DNA of 53,116 nt, taken from Thalassotalea sp. PP2-459 (GTDB taxonomy: Bacteria > Pseudomonadota > Gammaproteobacteria > Enterobacterales > Alteromonadaceae). Positions 37,309-46,357 of this stretch are shown here, one piece after another (position 1 is the stretch's first letter; the number at the start of each line of letters is the position of its first letter). The stretch spans positions 1 to 53,116 of the forward strand of contig NZ_MKQD01000053.1 in the NCBI RefSeq assembly GCF_001913705.1, read 5' to 3'. Position numbers and translations under genes: made by a program. The notes beneath the pieces are model-generated. The model was not told where the DNA came from, ran no database searches, and worked only from the letters and a program-made list of their open reading frames with translations.

Positions 37309-37348
37309 AAGAATAAAGTCTTTTATTTACAAGGCTTTATTCTTTTTT
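37309..37348 (+). terminator. Terminator of motY
   Basis: AAGAATAAAG (37309-37318) pairs with CTTTATTCTT (37335-37344), followed by TTTT. It overlaps the 3' end of the convergent rrtA. Confidence 0.7.
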
Positions 37349-37932
37349 GTTACGAAGAAAAAATCAGTGCTTATCACGTAAATAATTCCTGCAATTATTC
37401 CCCATAAATGTGCATCTATCGCAACATTCGCATCAATCATATTGGCGAGTTGCTCGCTAGCGCCGAATAATTGTTCATAACCAACCTTAATGAGCACGCC
37501 AGCAAGAAGAAGGTAGCCGGTGTGATCTTTTTGCTTTATGTCTTGAATAGCACCCCAAATAAATAATGCGTGTAGTACCCCTGACATACCTACGTATCTT
37601 TGTAACTCTGGTGAACTGTAATAAACACCGACACTAACAATAATGGCTGCAATAAACATAAGTAAAGGAAATTCATAGCGATAATAATAACGGCGATGTA
37701 GTAAAAATAATAACGCTAAGGCTGCCAAATTAAGTAGTAAATGGAGGTGGTTTGTATGTAACATGTGACTGGTAAGCAGTCGCCATAACTGTCCTTGCTC
37801 AAGAGAAGATCTGTCAAATTCAAAGAGTTGATAATATTGTTCATTTAGGAAAAATGCTAAAATACAAATGAGAAAAAGCGCTATTGGATAAAGATCTGTA
37901 CGGCGTAGTGGGAAAGGTAATAGCATAGGCAT
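37327..37932 (-). CDS. rrtA: Rhombosortase (rhomboid-type intramembrane serine protease)
   Basis: 201 aa, about six membrane segments. The catalytic serine is S117 in YVGMSGVLHALF and the histidine H175 in AIDAHLWG; WRLLTSHMLHTNHLHLLLN near 50-68 supplies the conserved His/Asn. The short length and the GMSGVLHAL and DAHLWG motifs match rhombosortases, which process proteins bearing the GlyGly-CTERM tail, rather than GlpG. None of the proteins in this window shows such a tail, so its substrates lie elsewhere. It converges on motY. Confidence 0.85.
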   Translation of the reverse strand: MPMLLPFPLRRTDLYPIALFLICILAFFLNEQYYQLFEFDRSSLEQGQLWRLLTSHMLHTNHLHLLLNLAALALLFLLHRRYYYRYEFPLLMFIAAIIVSVGVYYSSPELQRYVGMSGVLHALFIWGAIQDIKQKDHTGYLLLAGVLIKVGYEQLFGASEQLANMIDANVAIDAHLWGIIAGIIYVISTDFFFVTKKNKAL

Positions 37933-38051
37933 ATAATGGCTTTTTAAGTTGGCTGTCTCGTGTTAATAATGTAGTGGCATACCATAGGGTTTCTTTGCAT
38001 TTTCAGCCTGCTAGTTTCTGTTTATCAATCACATAATTCAAGATTTTATTT

Positions 38052-38648
38052 ATGCCTAGAGCAATATGCCAAAGTTGTCAGCGACCTAAAACCAGTTGTA
38101 TTTGCCGTTTATTTGTTTCAATTATCAATGATATTGAAATTGTTATTTTACAACACCCAAGTGAGGTTAAGCAAAGCAAAGGTAGTGTTACGTTGTTAAA
38201 GGGCTCTTTGCAAAATTGCCATGTATTGCAAGGAGAGTCTTTTAAGGGTAATGCCGATTACCAAAAATTATTTTTGCAAAAAAATCATAACACGGTTTTG
38301 TTATATCCTAGTGATAAATCTGCATTAATTAGTCAGCTGAGTAACAAAAATCATCAACAAGGTGCAATTGAAAGAATAATTTTATTAGATGGTACATGGA
38401 AGAAGGCCTATCGAATGTATATGTGTAACCCTGAACTTCACTCGTTACCGCATATTCGCTTACCTGATAATATATCTAGCCTATATGATGCTAGATCAAC
38501 CACTAAAAAAGGTGGCTTATCTACTTTAGAGGCTGCTTGTCATACATTGTCAGAATTAGAAGACAATGATATAAAATACCAAGAATTATTAAATAGCTTT
38601 AAAGCGTTTAACCAACAACTATTAGCCTTTAGACCTTCTACTTTATGA
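38052..38648 (+). CDS. tapT: DTW-domain tRNA-uridine aminocarboxypropyltransferase TapT
   Basis: 198 aa. The N terminus has a Cys cluster for zinc (CQSCQRPKTSCIC), and the DTW signature appears as LLDGTWKKAYRMY (residues about 112-124), followed by RSTTKKGGLSTLEAACHTLSEL. Enzymes of this family place the acp3 group on uridine in tRNA (acp3U47 in E. coli) using S-adenosylmethionine. The signature aspartate and threonine-tryptophan are present, with a Gly between. The stop overlaps the next gene's start (ATGA). Confidence 0.88.
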   Translation: MPRAICQSCQRPKTSCICRLFVSIINDIEIVILQHPSEVKQSKGSVTLLKGSLQNCHVLQGESFKGNADYQKLFLQKNHNTVLLYPSDKSALISQLSNKNHQQGAIERIILLDGTWKKAYRMYMCNPELHSLPHIRLPDNISSLYDARSTTKKGGLSTLEAACHTLSELEDNDIKYQELLNSFKAFNQQLLAFRPSTL

Positions 38649-40426
38649 GGAAATTACTTTTGTTTAAGTCGTACTCCGTTACAAGTGCATTAATTGCGAG
38701 TTTATTCGTTTTTCAACCTATGCAAAGCTGGGCTAGTAATACCCCATATCATGTTCAAGAAGATAGGGAGCCTGAAGCAGCGACTGGGATCACGGTTAAG
38801 CAGGCTGTAATTAAAAAGCAGTTTATGGTTGCTGCCGCAAACCCTTATGCGACGAAAATTGGTTATAATATTTTAGATCAAGGAGGTAGCGCTATTGATG
38901 CCGCTATCGCTGTGCAATTAGCGTTGACCTTAGTGGAGCCTCAATCATCAGGTATTGGGGGAGGCGCCTTTATTCTTCATTGGGACAAAAAGCATCAACA
39001 TTTAACAACGTTTGATGGGCGAGAAGTTGCACCAAAAGCAGCAACGCCTGATATTTTCTTAGATAAAAAAAATAAAGCTGTTCCATGGATTAAAGCAGTA
39101 GTTGGTGGGCGTTCTGTCGGCGTTCCTGGAGTGTTGGCGGCGCTAAAAAAAGCGCATGATAAATATGGTAAGCTTCCTTGGAAGCACCTTTTTACTGATG
39201 TGATAACGCTTGCCGAAGAGGGTTTTATCGTTTCACCTCGTTTACAAAAATTAGTTGAAATGCAATACAACCCAGGCATCACTGAACTTGATGAAATTAG
39301 GGAATACTTTTTCCCTAATGGTCATGCAGTAAAAGCGGGCGATACACTGAAAAATAAAAAGTTAGCTAAGGTGTATCGTAGTTTATCAGAAGAAGGTATC
39401 AGTCCTTTTTATCAAGGCTGGATTGCAAAGAGTATCGTCAAGGCTGTGCAATCTTCACCGGTAGCTCCTGGCAAGCTGTCTATTGAAGATTTAGCAAGCT
39501 ATCAAGCGAAAGAAGTGCCACCAGTATGTGGTAGCTATCGTGATTACCGTATATGCGGTATGGCGCCTCCTAGTTCAGGTGGTGTTGCGGTATTGCAAAT
39601 TCTTAAACAACTTGAACCTTTTGACATAGCAAAATTAGCTTTTGAAGATGCGCAAACAGTCCATTTATTTACACAAAGTTCGCGTTTAGCTTTTGCTGAT
39701 AGAGCAAGATACATTGCAGATGATGATTTTGTTAACGTGCCTACAAGTACGTTAGTGAGTGAACAATACCTTAATCAACGAAGTAAACTCATTAATATTC
39801 ATCAAGATATGGGTAAAGCAACAGCAGGTGAAGTTGAATCATTAACAGCATTAGCTGATAACGTATCGATAGAGTTACCTTCAACGAGCCATATTTCGAT
39901 TGTTGACGCTGACGGTAATGCTATCTCTATGACGACGAGTATTGAAATGGCATTCGGCTCTGCAGTGATGACAGAAGGTTTTATATTAAATAATCAGCTA
40001 ACAGATTTTTCATTGGCACCTACGGTTGATGGTAAGTTGGTTGCTAACCGTTTAGAGGCAAATAAACGACCAAGAAGTTCTATGGCACCAACCATGGTGT
40101 TTAATGGAGATGATCTGACACTGGTGGTTGGATCGCCAGGAGGCAGCAGAATTATTAACTATGTTGCTCAAACTATTATGGGGGTATTAGATTGGGGGCT
40201 TGATCCGCAACAGGCGATTAATATGCCTAAGGTGACTAACCGCAATCGTATTACCACCTTAGAAAAGGGAACGTCCATAGTGGATTTAGCAACAGAACTA
40301 AAAGCGAAAGGGCACGAGATTGCCATTCGTGACTTAAATAGTGGTATTCACGCTATTGAAGTAAAAAAGTCTAGTTTAGTGGGGGGAGCTGACCCAAGAC
40401 GTGAAGGGACAGTAATGGGGAAATAA
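38645..40426 (+). CDS. ggt: Gamma-glutamyltransferase
   Basis: 593-aa precursor (E. coli 580) with a signal peptide (VTSALIASLFVFQPMQSWAS). The enzyme cuts itself before a threonine that then serves as nucleophile; here T414 in LPSTSHISIVDADGNA is that residue. GGSAIDAAIAVQLALTLVEPQSSGIGGGAF and SSMAPTMVFNGDDLTLVVGSPGGSRI are family blocks. It acts in the periplasm on glutathione and other gamma-glutamyl compounds. It overlaps tapT by 4 bp and is probably co-transcribed. Confidence 0.93.
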   Translation: MRKLLLFKSYSVTSALIASLFVFQPMQSWASNTPYHVQEDREPEAATGITVKQAVIKKQFMVAAANPYATKIGYNILDQGGSAIDAAIAVQLALTLVEPQSSGIGGGAFILHWDKKHQHLTTFDGREVAPKAATPDIFLDKKNKAVPWIKAVVGGRSVGVPGVLAALKKAHDKYGKLPWKHLFTDVITLAEEGFIVSPRLQKLVEMQYNPGITELDEIREYFFPNGHAVKAGDTLKNKKLAKVYRSLSEEGISPFYQGWIAKSIVKAVQSSPVAPGKLSIEDLASYQAKEVPPVCGSYRDYRICGMAPPSSGGVAVLQILKQLEPFDIAKLAFEDAQTVHLFTQSSRLAFADRARYIADDDFVNVPTSTLVSEQYLNQRSKLINIHQDMGKATAGEVESLTALADNVSIELPSTSHISIVDADGNAISMTTSIEMAFGSAVMTEGFILNNQLTDFSLAPTVDGKLVANRLEANKRPRSSMAPTMVFNGDDLTLVVGSPGGSRIINYVAQTIMGVLDWGLDPQQAINMPKVTNRNRITTLEKGTSIVDLATELKAKGHEIAIRDLNSGIHAIEVKKSSLVGGADPRREGTVMGK

Positions 40427-40472
40427 AAAGCCCGAGTATTCTCAGGCTTTTAGCTACTTCCATGCTCGTATG

Positions 40473-40907
40473 TTAGAACGGATCTTTTAAAATTTTATTG
40501 ATGACCCAAGTATCGTCTTTTTGAATTAACGAGATCCGTTTAACATCTTTATATACTTCTCCGTGGTAAGTTCCATCAAAATAAACGGTAATGACGGCTT
40601 GATCTTTAAATTGCTCTCTCACTTTTACACCGGTATCGTCTGGCTTAATTTCTACTTGATCAAATGACATGTTAAATAAGTGACGAGCCACTGCACGAGG
40701 TGACTTGTAATGTAAAATTATGCGCGCTAATTTGGGAGAGCAAACAGACGCAGCTTTCTGTACATCTCTTTCGTTATAAAGTGCATGAAAAAACGCTATG
40801 GTGATTTTCTCAGGGTTGTCTAATTCTTTAATCTCATCTTCATTACCGCCACAAGCAGCTAACATGGCCAAACAAGGTAGGATAATAAGTAAAATATATT
40901 TTCTCAT
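40473..40907 (-). CDS. DUF4878-like small lipoprotein
   Basis: 144 aa: lipoprotein signal (MRKYILLIILPCLAMLAACGG; lipobox LAAC), then an NTF2-like small domain (PEKITIAFFHALYNERDVQKAASVCSPKLARIILHY) ending in DTWVINKILKDPF. The fold and pattern fit DUF4878-type lipoproteins, of unknown function. I chose the ATG at 40907, which begins the signal peptide; an upstream start at 40961 would spoil it. It lies between the convergent ggt and, on the same strand, cysK, which ends in a terminator. Confidence 0.7.
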   Translation of the reverse strand: MRKYILLIILPCLAMLAACGGNEDEIKELDNPEKITIAFFHALYNERDVQKAASVCSPKLARIILHYKSPRAVARHLFNMSFDQVEIKPDDTGVKVREQFKDQAVITVYFDGTYHGEVYKDVKRISLIQKDDTWVINKILKDPF

Positions 40908-40962
40908 GATGATATTACAATCTAAACTGAATATAAGGCAATAATACATTATTTTGGCCAAT

Positions 40963-40985
40963 AAAAAAGGCGCATGGTGCGCCTT
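40963..40985 (-). terminator. Terminator of cysK
   Basis: On the minus strand AAGGCGCA and TGCGCCTT pair and are followed by T6, 20 bp after the cysK stop. Confidence 0.88.
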
Positions 40986-41004
40986 ATCTTATTGAGTTAT
41001 GTGC

Positions 41005-41973
41005 TTATTGCACTAGTTCTTTATCAGAGAAGCTATCAGTGAAAAGCGCACTTGATAAATAACGCTCTGCTGAACTCGGTAGAATAACGACAATATTTTT
41101 ACCTTCATTTTCGGGTTTTTCAGCTAATCTCTTCGCAGCTACTACTGCAGCACCTGATGAAATACCGGCTAAAATACCTTCTTCTTTCATGAGCTTGTGC
41201 GCCATTGCCATAGCATCTTCATTTGATACTTGTTCAACAGCGTCAACGACAGAAAGATCTAAGTTGCCAGGAATAAACCCAGCACCAATGCCTTGGATTT
41301 TATGTGGCCCTGGTTTTAATTCTTCACCCGCTAACTTTTGACTAATCACAGGAGAATCGGTAGGTTCTACGGCAACAGAGAGTACATCTTTACCTTGTGT
41401 CTTTTTAAGGTAACGACTAACGCCTGTAATCGTACCGCCAGTACCCACACCTGCAACAAAGATATCAACATTACCGTTGGTATCTTCCCAAATCTCAGGA
41501 CCGGTTGTTTTTTCATGGATTTCAGGATTCGCAGGGTTTTCAAACTGACCTAGCAACACATATTTTTCTGGTGCTGAATCTTTAATTTCTTGTGCTTTAG
41601 CAATTGCACCACCCATACCCTTTGCGCCATCGGTTAACTCTAATTTTGCTCCAAGGGCCGCTAATAATTTACGGCGCTCTAAGCTCATAGTTGCTGGCAT
41701 CGTTAGGGTAATAGCATACCCTCTTGCTGCAGCAACAAAGGCTAATGCAATGCCTGTGTTGCCACTTGTAGGCTCAATAATTTCTTTGCCTTCGACTAAC
41801 TCACCACGCTTTTCAGCATCCCAGATCATGTTTGCACCAATTCGGCATTTAACACTAAAGCTTGGGTTGCGTGCTTCAACTTTTGCATAAACATTACCGC
41901 TCGTAACGCGGTTTAATTTTACTAGAGGGGTGTTACCAATTGCGGTTGAGTTATCTTGGAATATATTTGCCAT
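41005..41973 (-). CDS. cysK: Cysteine synthase A
   Basis: 322 aa (E. coli 323), PLP-dependent O-acetylserine sulfhydrylase. The PLP lysine is K42 in [22 protein letters not shown] binds the substrate carboxylate and [15 protein letters not shown] the PLP phosphate. It makes cysteine from O-acetylserine and sulfide. A single-gene transcript with its own terminator. Confidence 0.95.
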   Translation of the reverse strand: MANIFQDNSTAIGNTPLVKLNRVTSGNVYAKVEARNPSFSVKCRIGANMIWDAEKRGELVEGKEIIEPTSGNTGIALAFVAAARGYAITLTMPATMSLERRKLLAALGAKLELTDGAKGMGGAIAKAQEIKDSAPEKYVLLGQFENPANPEIHEKTTGPEIWEDTNGNVDIFVAGVGTGGTITGVSRYLKKTQGKDVLSVAVEPTDSPVISQKLAGEELKPGPHKIQGIGAGFIPGNLDLSVVDAVEQVSNEDAMAMAHKLMKEEGILAGISSGAAVVAAKRLAEKPENEGKNIVVILPSSAERYLSSALFTDSFSDKELVQ

Positions 41974-42324
41974 GTGCGCATCCTTTATTCTTGCTTAATC
42001 AATTTCAATGTTGATCAGCATGATCGAATTTATCATTGTTTGTTTGTATACTTTTAGGGAGTGTGTATTTTGTCATGGTTTTTACAAAAAATTATTTGTA
42101 TATTTACATTAATAAAGTGCCAATGTGTATACATTTTTGAGGTATTCACAAAGGCTAGCATTCAGACTAATAGTACATTTCAAAAAGTCATCACACCCTA
42201 GTATGCTAATGATTAATAGTAGACATAAAAAATAGAAAAAGAAGTGCCAATTAGTTATATCTTATATTCTAAAAAGTAATAAATAATTAGCTAGTTAAAC
42301 AATAATTAAAAAGAAATATGCAAT
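41974..42324. other. Divergent spacer cysK / RDD gene
   Basis: 351 bp, AT-rich, with two TGTATAC hexamer-like copies near 42045 and 42127. A regulator site for cysK is likely here, but I cannot match a CysB consensus. No gene or RNA seen. Confidence 0.35.
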
Positions 42325-43173
42325 ATGATGGAAGAAAATCAACGTGCGTTAGCTGAACCCGAAGCTGAAACGCAACATGCGTTACCATTATCAAAACAAG
42401 AAACCAAAACAATATTGACCCCCTTTGCTTTTGAGATAAATAAGCAGTTATTCGGTTTACCCTTAGCTGTTCCGTGGCGCAGAGGCGTTGCATTATTGAT
42501 AGACTTTATCATTATTGCCATGCTTGCTGAGACGCCAGGCGAACTGTTAGCGTTATTAGCTGCGTTAACCTTTTTTCGTTTAGGCAGTAAAAAACGCGCT
42601 AAACAAATGGGGAAAAAGCGAGGGATTAGACGCTTTATATTAAAAACCACAGGTGCTCTTGTTATTTTTGTTGTGCTTATTGATACCATACCGCCTATGT
42701 TTAATGAAAGCTATTGGAAATCCCGCGACACGGAGTCAGTAAAAGTTGAAGCTGAACCTGAAGTTACATCAGCTGATAAAACATCGTTTGCTGAACAAAC
42801 TTTTAATAAAGGGGTTGAGTGGTCACAAAGCGTGGTGAAAGATTTGGGATTAGGTTTTGGTTGGGCTGCACTATACTTTTCTGTATTAACTGCTATTTGG
42901 CACGGTCAAACACCAGGAAAAAAATTACTAAAAATTCGTGTTGTACAGCTTGATGGTACGCCGTTGTCTGTTTGGGACAGTTTCGGTAGGTATGGCGGGT
43001 ATGGTGCCGGATTAGCAACAGGGTTACTTGGTTTTATTCAAATTTATTGGGACCCTAACAGGCAAGCAATACACGATAAAATATCATCTACAATCGTGAT
43101 TGATGTGACAAAAGCAAAGCGCGAAAATCATCCAGCTCAACAAGCTGGCTATCGCGTTAAATCAGAACAATGA
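42325..43173 (+). CDS. RDD family membrane protein
   Basis: 282 aa. After a polar N terminus the RDD pattern begins (VPWRRGVALLIDFIIIAMLAE, about 49-70), and a later part shows GQTPGKKLLKIRVVQLDGTPLSVWDSFGRYGGYGAG, the second RDD hallmark. There are about four membrane segments. In between is an inserted charged stretch (about 132-160). RDD proteins have mixed or unknown roles, in some cases ion transport. It is followed at once by a secreted-protein gene, probably one operon. Confidence 0.78.
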   Translation: MMEENQRALAEPEAETQHALPLSKQETKTILTPFAFEINKQLFGLPLAVPWRRGVALLIDFIIIAMLAETPGELLALLAALTFFRLGSKKRAKQMGKKRGIRRFILKTTGALVIFVVLIDTIPPMFNESYWKSRDTESVKVEAEPEVTSADKTSFAEQTFNKGVEWSQSVVKDLGLGFGWAALYFSVLTAIWHGQTPGKKLLKIRVVQLDGTPLSVWDSFGRYGGYGAGLATGLLGFIQIYWDPNRQAIHDKISSTIVIDVTKAKRENHPAQQAGYRVKSEQ

Positions 43174-43181
43174 GGCCGCTT

Positions 43182-43715
43182 ATGAAAACGACAGTTTTAC
43201 GTTATTTTCCATTATTACTTTTTATACTTTTTGCTCCAACTACATGGGCAACTAGCAAAACGTTAGCACCGGAACTTATGTTATTTAAAGACTACTTAGG
43301 GACTTGGCAATCACAGTTTCCGGTAAGTAAAGGGCAATCTGAAGTTGAAGATGTTGCCCGTTGGGAGCGAGCTTTAAATGGCATGGCTATTAGAACATTG
43401 CACTCAATTAACCAAGGTGAATATGGCGGTGAGTCACTAATCTTTTATGATAAAGAAAAACAAAAAATTGTGTTTTACTATTTCACTACGGCAGGTTTTC
43501 ATACCTCTGGGTATATGGAATTGATCGATGAAAAAACCTTAATTGCTTATGAAGAGGTTAGTGGTAACAAAGAAGGAATAACACAGGTAAAGTCAACAAA
43601 TGAACTGTTAGGTAATTCAATGAAAGTATCAACGTCATACCTTAAGAAAGGTACTTGGACAACACCTGAAACAAGAGTATATCAACGCAGTGATAAAGAG
43701 GTTATTTTCAAATAA
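43182..43715 (+). CDS. Secreted DUF1579-like protein, unknown function
   Basis: 177 aa with a signal peptide (MKTTVLRYFPLLLFILFAPTTWA) and a beta-rich domain of the lipocalin-like style (FKDYLGTWQSQF, ARWERALNGMAIRTLH, GGESLIFYDKEKQKIVFYYFTTAGF). The GTW start and the size resemble DUF1579-type proteins; the match is loose. I chose the ATG at 43182 with GAGG seven bases upstream; an ATG at 43170 that overlaps the RDD stop would add four residues. Confidence 0.65.
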   Translation: MKTTVLRYFPLLLFILFAPTTWATSKTLAPELMLFKDYLGTWQSQFPVSKGQSEVEDVARWERALNGMAIRTLHSINQGEYGGESLIFYDKEKQKIVFYYFTTAGFHTSGYMELIDEKTLIAYEEVSGNKEGITQVKSTNELLGNSMKVSTSYLKKGTWTTPETRVYQRSDKEVIFK

Positions 43716-43833
43716 TTTGTAGTTAAATGTGCGCTAAGAAATCACATTTTAGTCATTAGTGCTTTAAAAAAAAGTAGGCATATAGTGATAAAGTTATAGA
43801 AGGCTATAATACAGCCTTCTATAACTGCTTACT

Positions 43834-46194
43834 TTAAGGCAACCACGCATAGCTTATTTTAGTAAAAAATGTGCGTTGCTCTCGTGTTAACCGGTCTAGA
43901 AAATCATCTTGGTAACTACTATCTGAATACCCTAAATAAAAGACGGTTTGTGGGTTAAGTTTATAGGCGTATATAAGCTGTGTTGATAGATCATTATTGC
44001 GTGCTGACACACCAATAAAGGGGTTGTTATCAGGGTTACGGTCAATATCACTGTACACAAGGTTAAGTTTCAGATAACTGTGTACATTAAATTGATAAGA
44101 TAATCGTAATTCTGACAGTTTGGCTTGATAGACATCTTGTTTATCTGCATCTAGGCTGGCGTTTGTGTAATAAAATTCGCCTGATAGTTTTTCGGTGAAA
44201 CTATAGGTGATACCAGCGAATATTTCTTGGTAATCACCAAGTCGATTATTGTTATAGTCAATCTTATCACCAGCAATAAACTCTGCCTGCAACAATAAAT
44301 TATTTCCCGGTTCTACTTGACCGTACAGTGTGATCGCTTTCTCGGTAAATAACGTTGCGTTGTTATCAATGGTTAGCTGAGTTTCATCACGTCGTAAGCC
44401 TATTTTATCGTCATAATTTAAAATAAGCTCGAAGTAAGATTGCATCGGGCCATCTATGCCTACTAATGACTGTAAGTTTTTTTCCAGCAACTCACCATTT
44501 TCATTATGTTTGATTTGCCAACTACCACTTACTTTAACTTCTTGCCACGGTGTATGTTCATCGCCGTAAAAAAAGCGATCTAAGGTTAGCTTATTCGACT
44601 GATAATCTGCTAACGTCATAAACCCTAAATCGGCTCTAAAGTCTTTACCGATTTGTTTGTGCTCGGCAAGCAGGCCCCAATATTCTGAACTATGCTCATA
44701 ACTGGCAAGAAAGGCATGATCACTAAAATCATCTTGTTTATTACTTCTGTGTACTTGCTCGGTGTATGCGCAATCGCCAAAGTTACACGCTGTTTGTTTT
44801 GGTTTATCACAATCATTGAAAGCGCTACCGTAGCAAAAGCTTTGATATAAATCGGACGGGTATTGAGTGTTTGAACCCAGTAATTGAGCTTTTAATTGAT
44901 TTGATTCGTTGATGCGATAATTACCATCAATACCAATAACATAATTGTGATATTGATCACTGTCACGTAATGTTGAAACGGTACCAATTGAAAAATCTTC
45001 ATGAATATCATAGCGGTACCGCATAGCCGCTGAGTGACTGTCTTGTGCTAACGAGGCGATATTTGAGCCAGTATTACCCGGCACAATAAAGTTAGTTTCA
45101 GTATCGTTAGTCACAAAAACACCATAACTGTGCGCACCTTCAGTACCGGTTACCTTGGCGCCATAATCTGGATCAGCAATGTTACGGGTATATACTAAAT
45201 CAAAATTAGAGCTAAAATAATCTGCGTTATCTAGGAAAAAAGGGCGTTTCTCATCATAAAAAAGCGAGAAGGTTTTATTAATATTTAATTGACCTGCATC
45301 TGATTCTACCGTAGAGAAATCAGGGTTAATGGTAGCATTTAATAAATTATTACTGTTGATATTCCATCGTAAATCAAGTCCTGCATCAACGTTATTTTTA
45401 CTGTGCCATTCATCGGAAGGATCATAGATATCTCTCGATTCATTTCTTGTTGCAACAATGGCAGGTGTTAGCATTAGGTTTTTACTGGCTTTAGCGTTTT
45501 TAAAACCAGATATTTCAGGAGATTGACAAAGCCAACAATCGTTATTTCTATCTATTTCTTGGTTGGATATTCTAAGTTTTGTATCGCCAGGGTATAACCT
45601 AATTAATTCAAACGCCCATGTTTTGATATTTGTGCTATTTTCAAAGTTTAAAATGCCATAGGGAATAGCCATTTCTACTTGATAACCGCCTTCAATGAGT
45701 TTGCCAAATGAATCCCAAATACCATCCCAGGCGCGATTAGGTGTTTGTGTCATTTCATTATTAATGCCGTCGTGCTGTACACCATAAGCATTAACAAAAA
45801 ACTCATAATTTAATCGTCTGGTGTTAAAAGTATCTAATTTGATGCCAACAATATCGTCAGACCATCGAGAGTCACGATCACCTAAAAAGGCTTTCACTTC
45901 TTCATTATCTCTGATTTTTGCCACGAACGATAAATAAATAAATTCACCATTCTCAACTATTCTAGCCGTTGTGCTGACAGGGCTAGGCTTGTTGTTCCAT
46001 GGACTGTTGACAATTGTTAATGGGATTTCTTTTGCTTTTTTCCAGATATCATCAGTTAATTCTCCGTCTATTACTGCGGATTGATTAACGTATGGAATTT
46101 GATAATTTTTTTCTTCTGAGTGTGCGGTGTTACTACATAGTGAGGTTAGTGAAATTAACATCACGATGGCGCAGTATTTAAACGAAAACTGCAT
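43834..46194 (-). CDS. CBM9-like/DUF5916 outer-membrane protein (copy 1)
   Basis: 786 aa: signal peptide (about 1-26), a carbohydrate-binding family 9-like domain (VIDGELTDDIWKKAKEIPL to about 220) and a DUF5916 region from about 250 with the signature NATINPDFSTVESDAGQLNINKTFSLFYDEKRPFFLDNADYF, followed by repeated amphipathic beta strands typical of an outer-membrane barrel and a final YAWLP. Six conserved cysteines (CWLC; four to five near 440-460) recur in copy 2. The function is unknown; a role in surface polysaccharide or metal handling cannot be told. Same strand as copy 2, separated by a terminator. Confidence 0.78.
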   Translation of the reverse strand: MQFSFKYCAIVMLISLTSLCSNTAHSEEKNYQIPYVNQSAVIDGELTDDIWKKAKEIPLTIVNSPWNNKPSPVSTTARIVENGEFIYLSFVAKIRDNEEVKAFLGDRDSRWSDDIVGIKLDTFNTRRLNYEFFVNAYGVQHDGINNEMTQTPNRAWDGIWDSFGKLIEGGYQVEMAIPYGILNFENSTNIKTWAFELIRLYPGDTKLRISNQEIDRNNDCWLCQSPEISGFKNAKASKNLMLTPAIVATRNESRDIYDPSDEWHSKNNVDAGLDLRWNINSNNLLNATINPDFSTVESDAGQLNINKTFSLFYDEKRPFFLDNADYFSSNFDLVYTRNIADPDYGAKVTGTEGAHSYGVFVTNDTETNFIVPGNTGSNIASLAQDSHSAAMRYRYDIHEDFSIGTVSTLRDSDQYHNYVIGIDGNYRINESNQLKAQLLGSNTQYPSDLYQSFCYGSAFNDCDKPKQTACNFGDCAYTEQVHRSNKQDDFSDHAFLASYEHSSEYWGLLAEHKQIGKDFRADLGFMTLADYQSNKLTLDRFFYGDEHTPWQEVKVSGSWQIKHNENGELLEKNLQSLVGIDGPMQSYFELILNYDDKIGLRRDETQLTIDNNATLFTEKAITLYGQVEPGNNLLLQAEFIAGDKIDYNNNRLGDYQEIFAGITYSFTEKLSGEFYYTNASLDADKQDVYQAKLSELRLSYQFNVHSYLKLNLVYSDIDRNPDNNPFIGVSARNNDLSTQLIYAYKLNPQTVFYLGYSDSSYQDDFLDRLTREQRTFFTKISYAWLP

Positions 46195-46298
46195 TTTTGC
46201 TCCAAGTTTATTATTGTTTTGTTAAACCAGAATGTTTCTGGATATCCTTTTGAAGGCGAATTTTTACAAATTTTTACAAACTTAACAACGTATAAAAT

Positions 46299-46325
46299 AA
46301 AAAAAGCCATCACAGACGGCTTTTT
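46299..46325. terminator. Terminator of DUF5916 copy 2
   Basis: AAAAAGCC-ATCACAGAC-GGCTTTTT, with inner TC/GA pairs, and A/T runs on both sides. It lies 33 bp after copy 2, so copy 1 probably has its own promoter. Confidence 0.8.
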
Positions 46326-46357
46326 AAATCATTAAATAAAAGTGCTGAATGTTGTAG

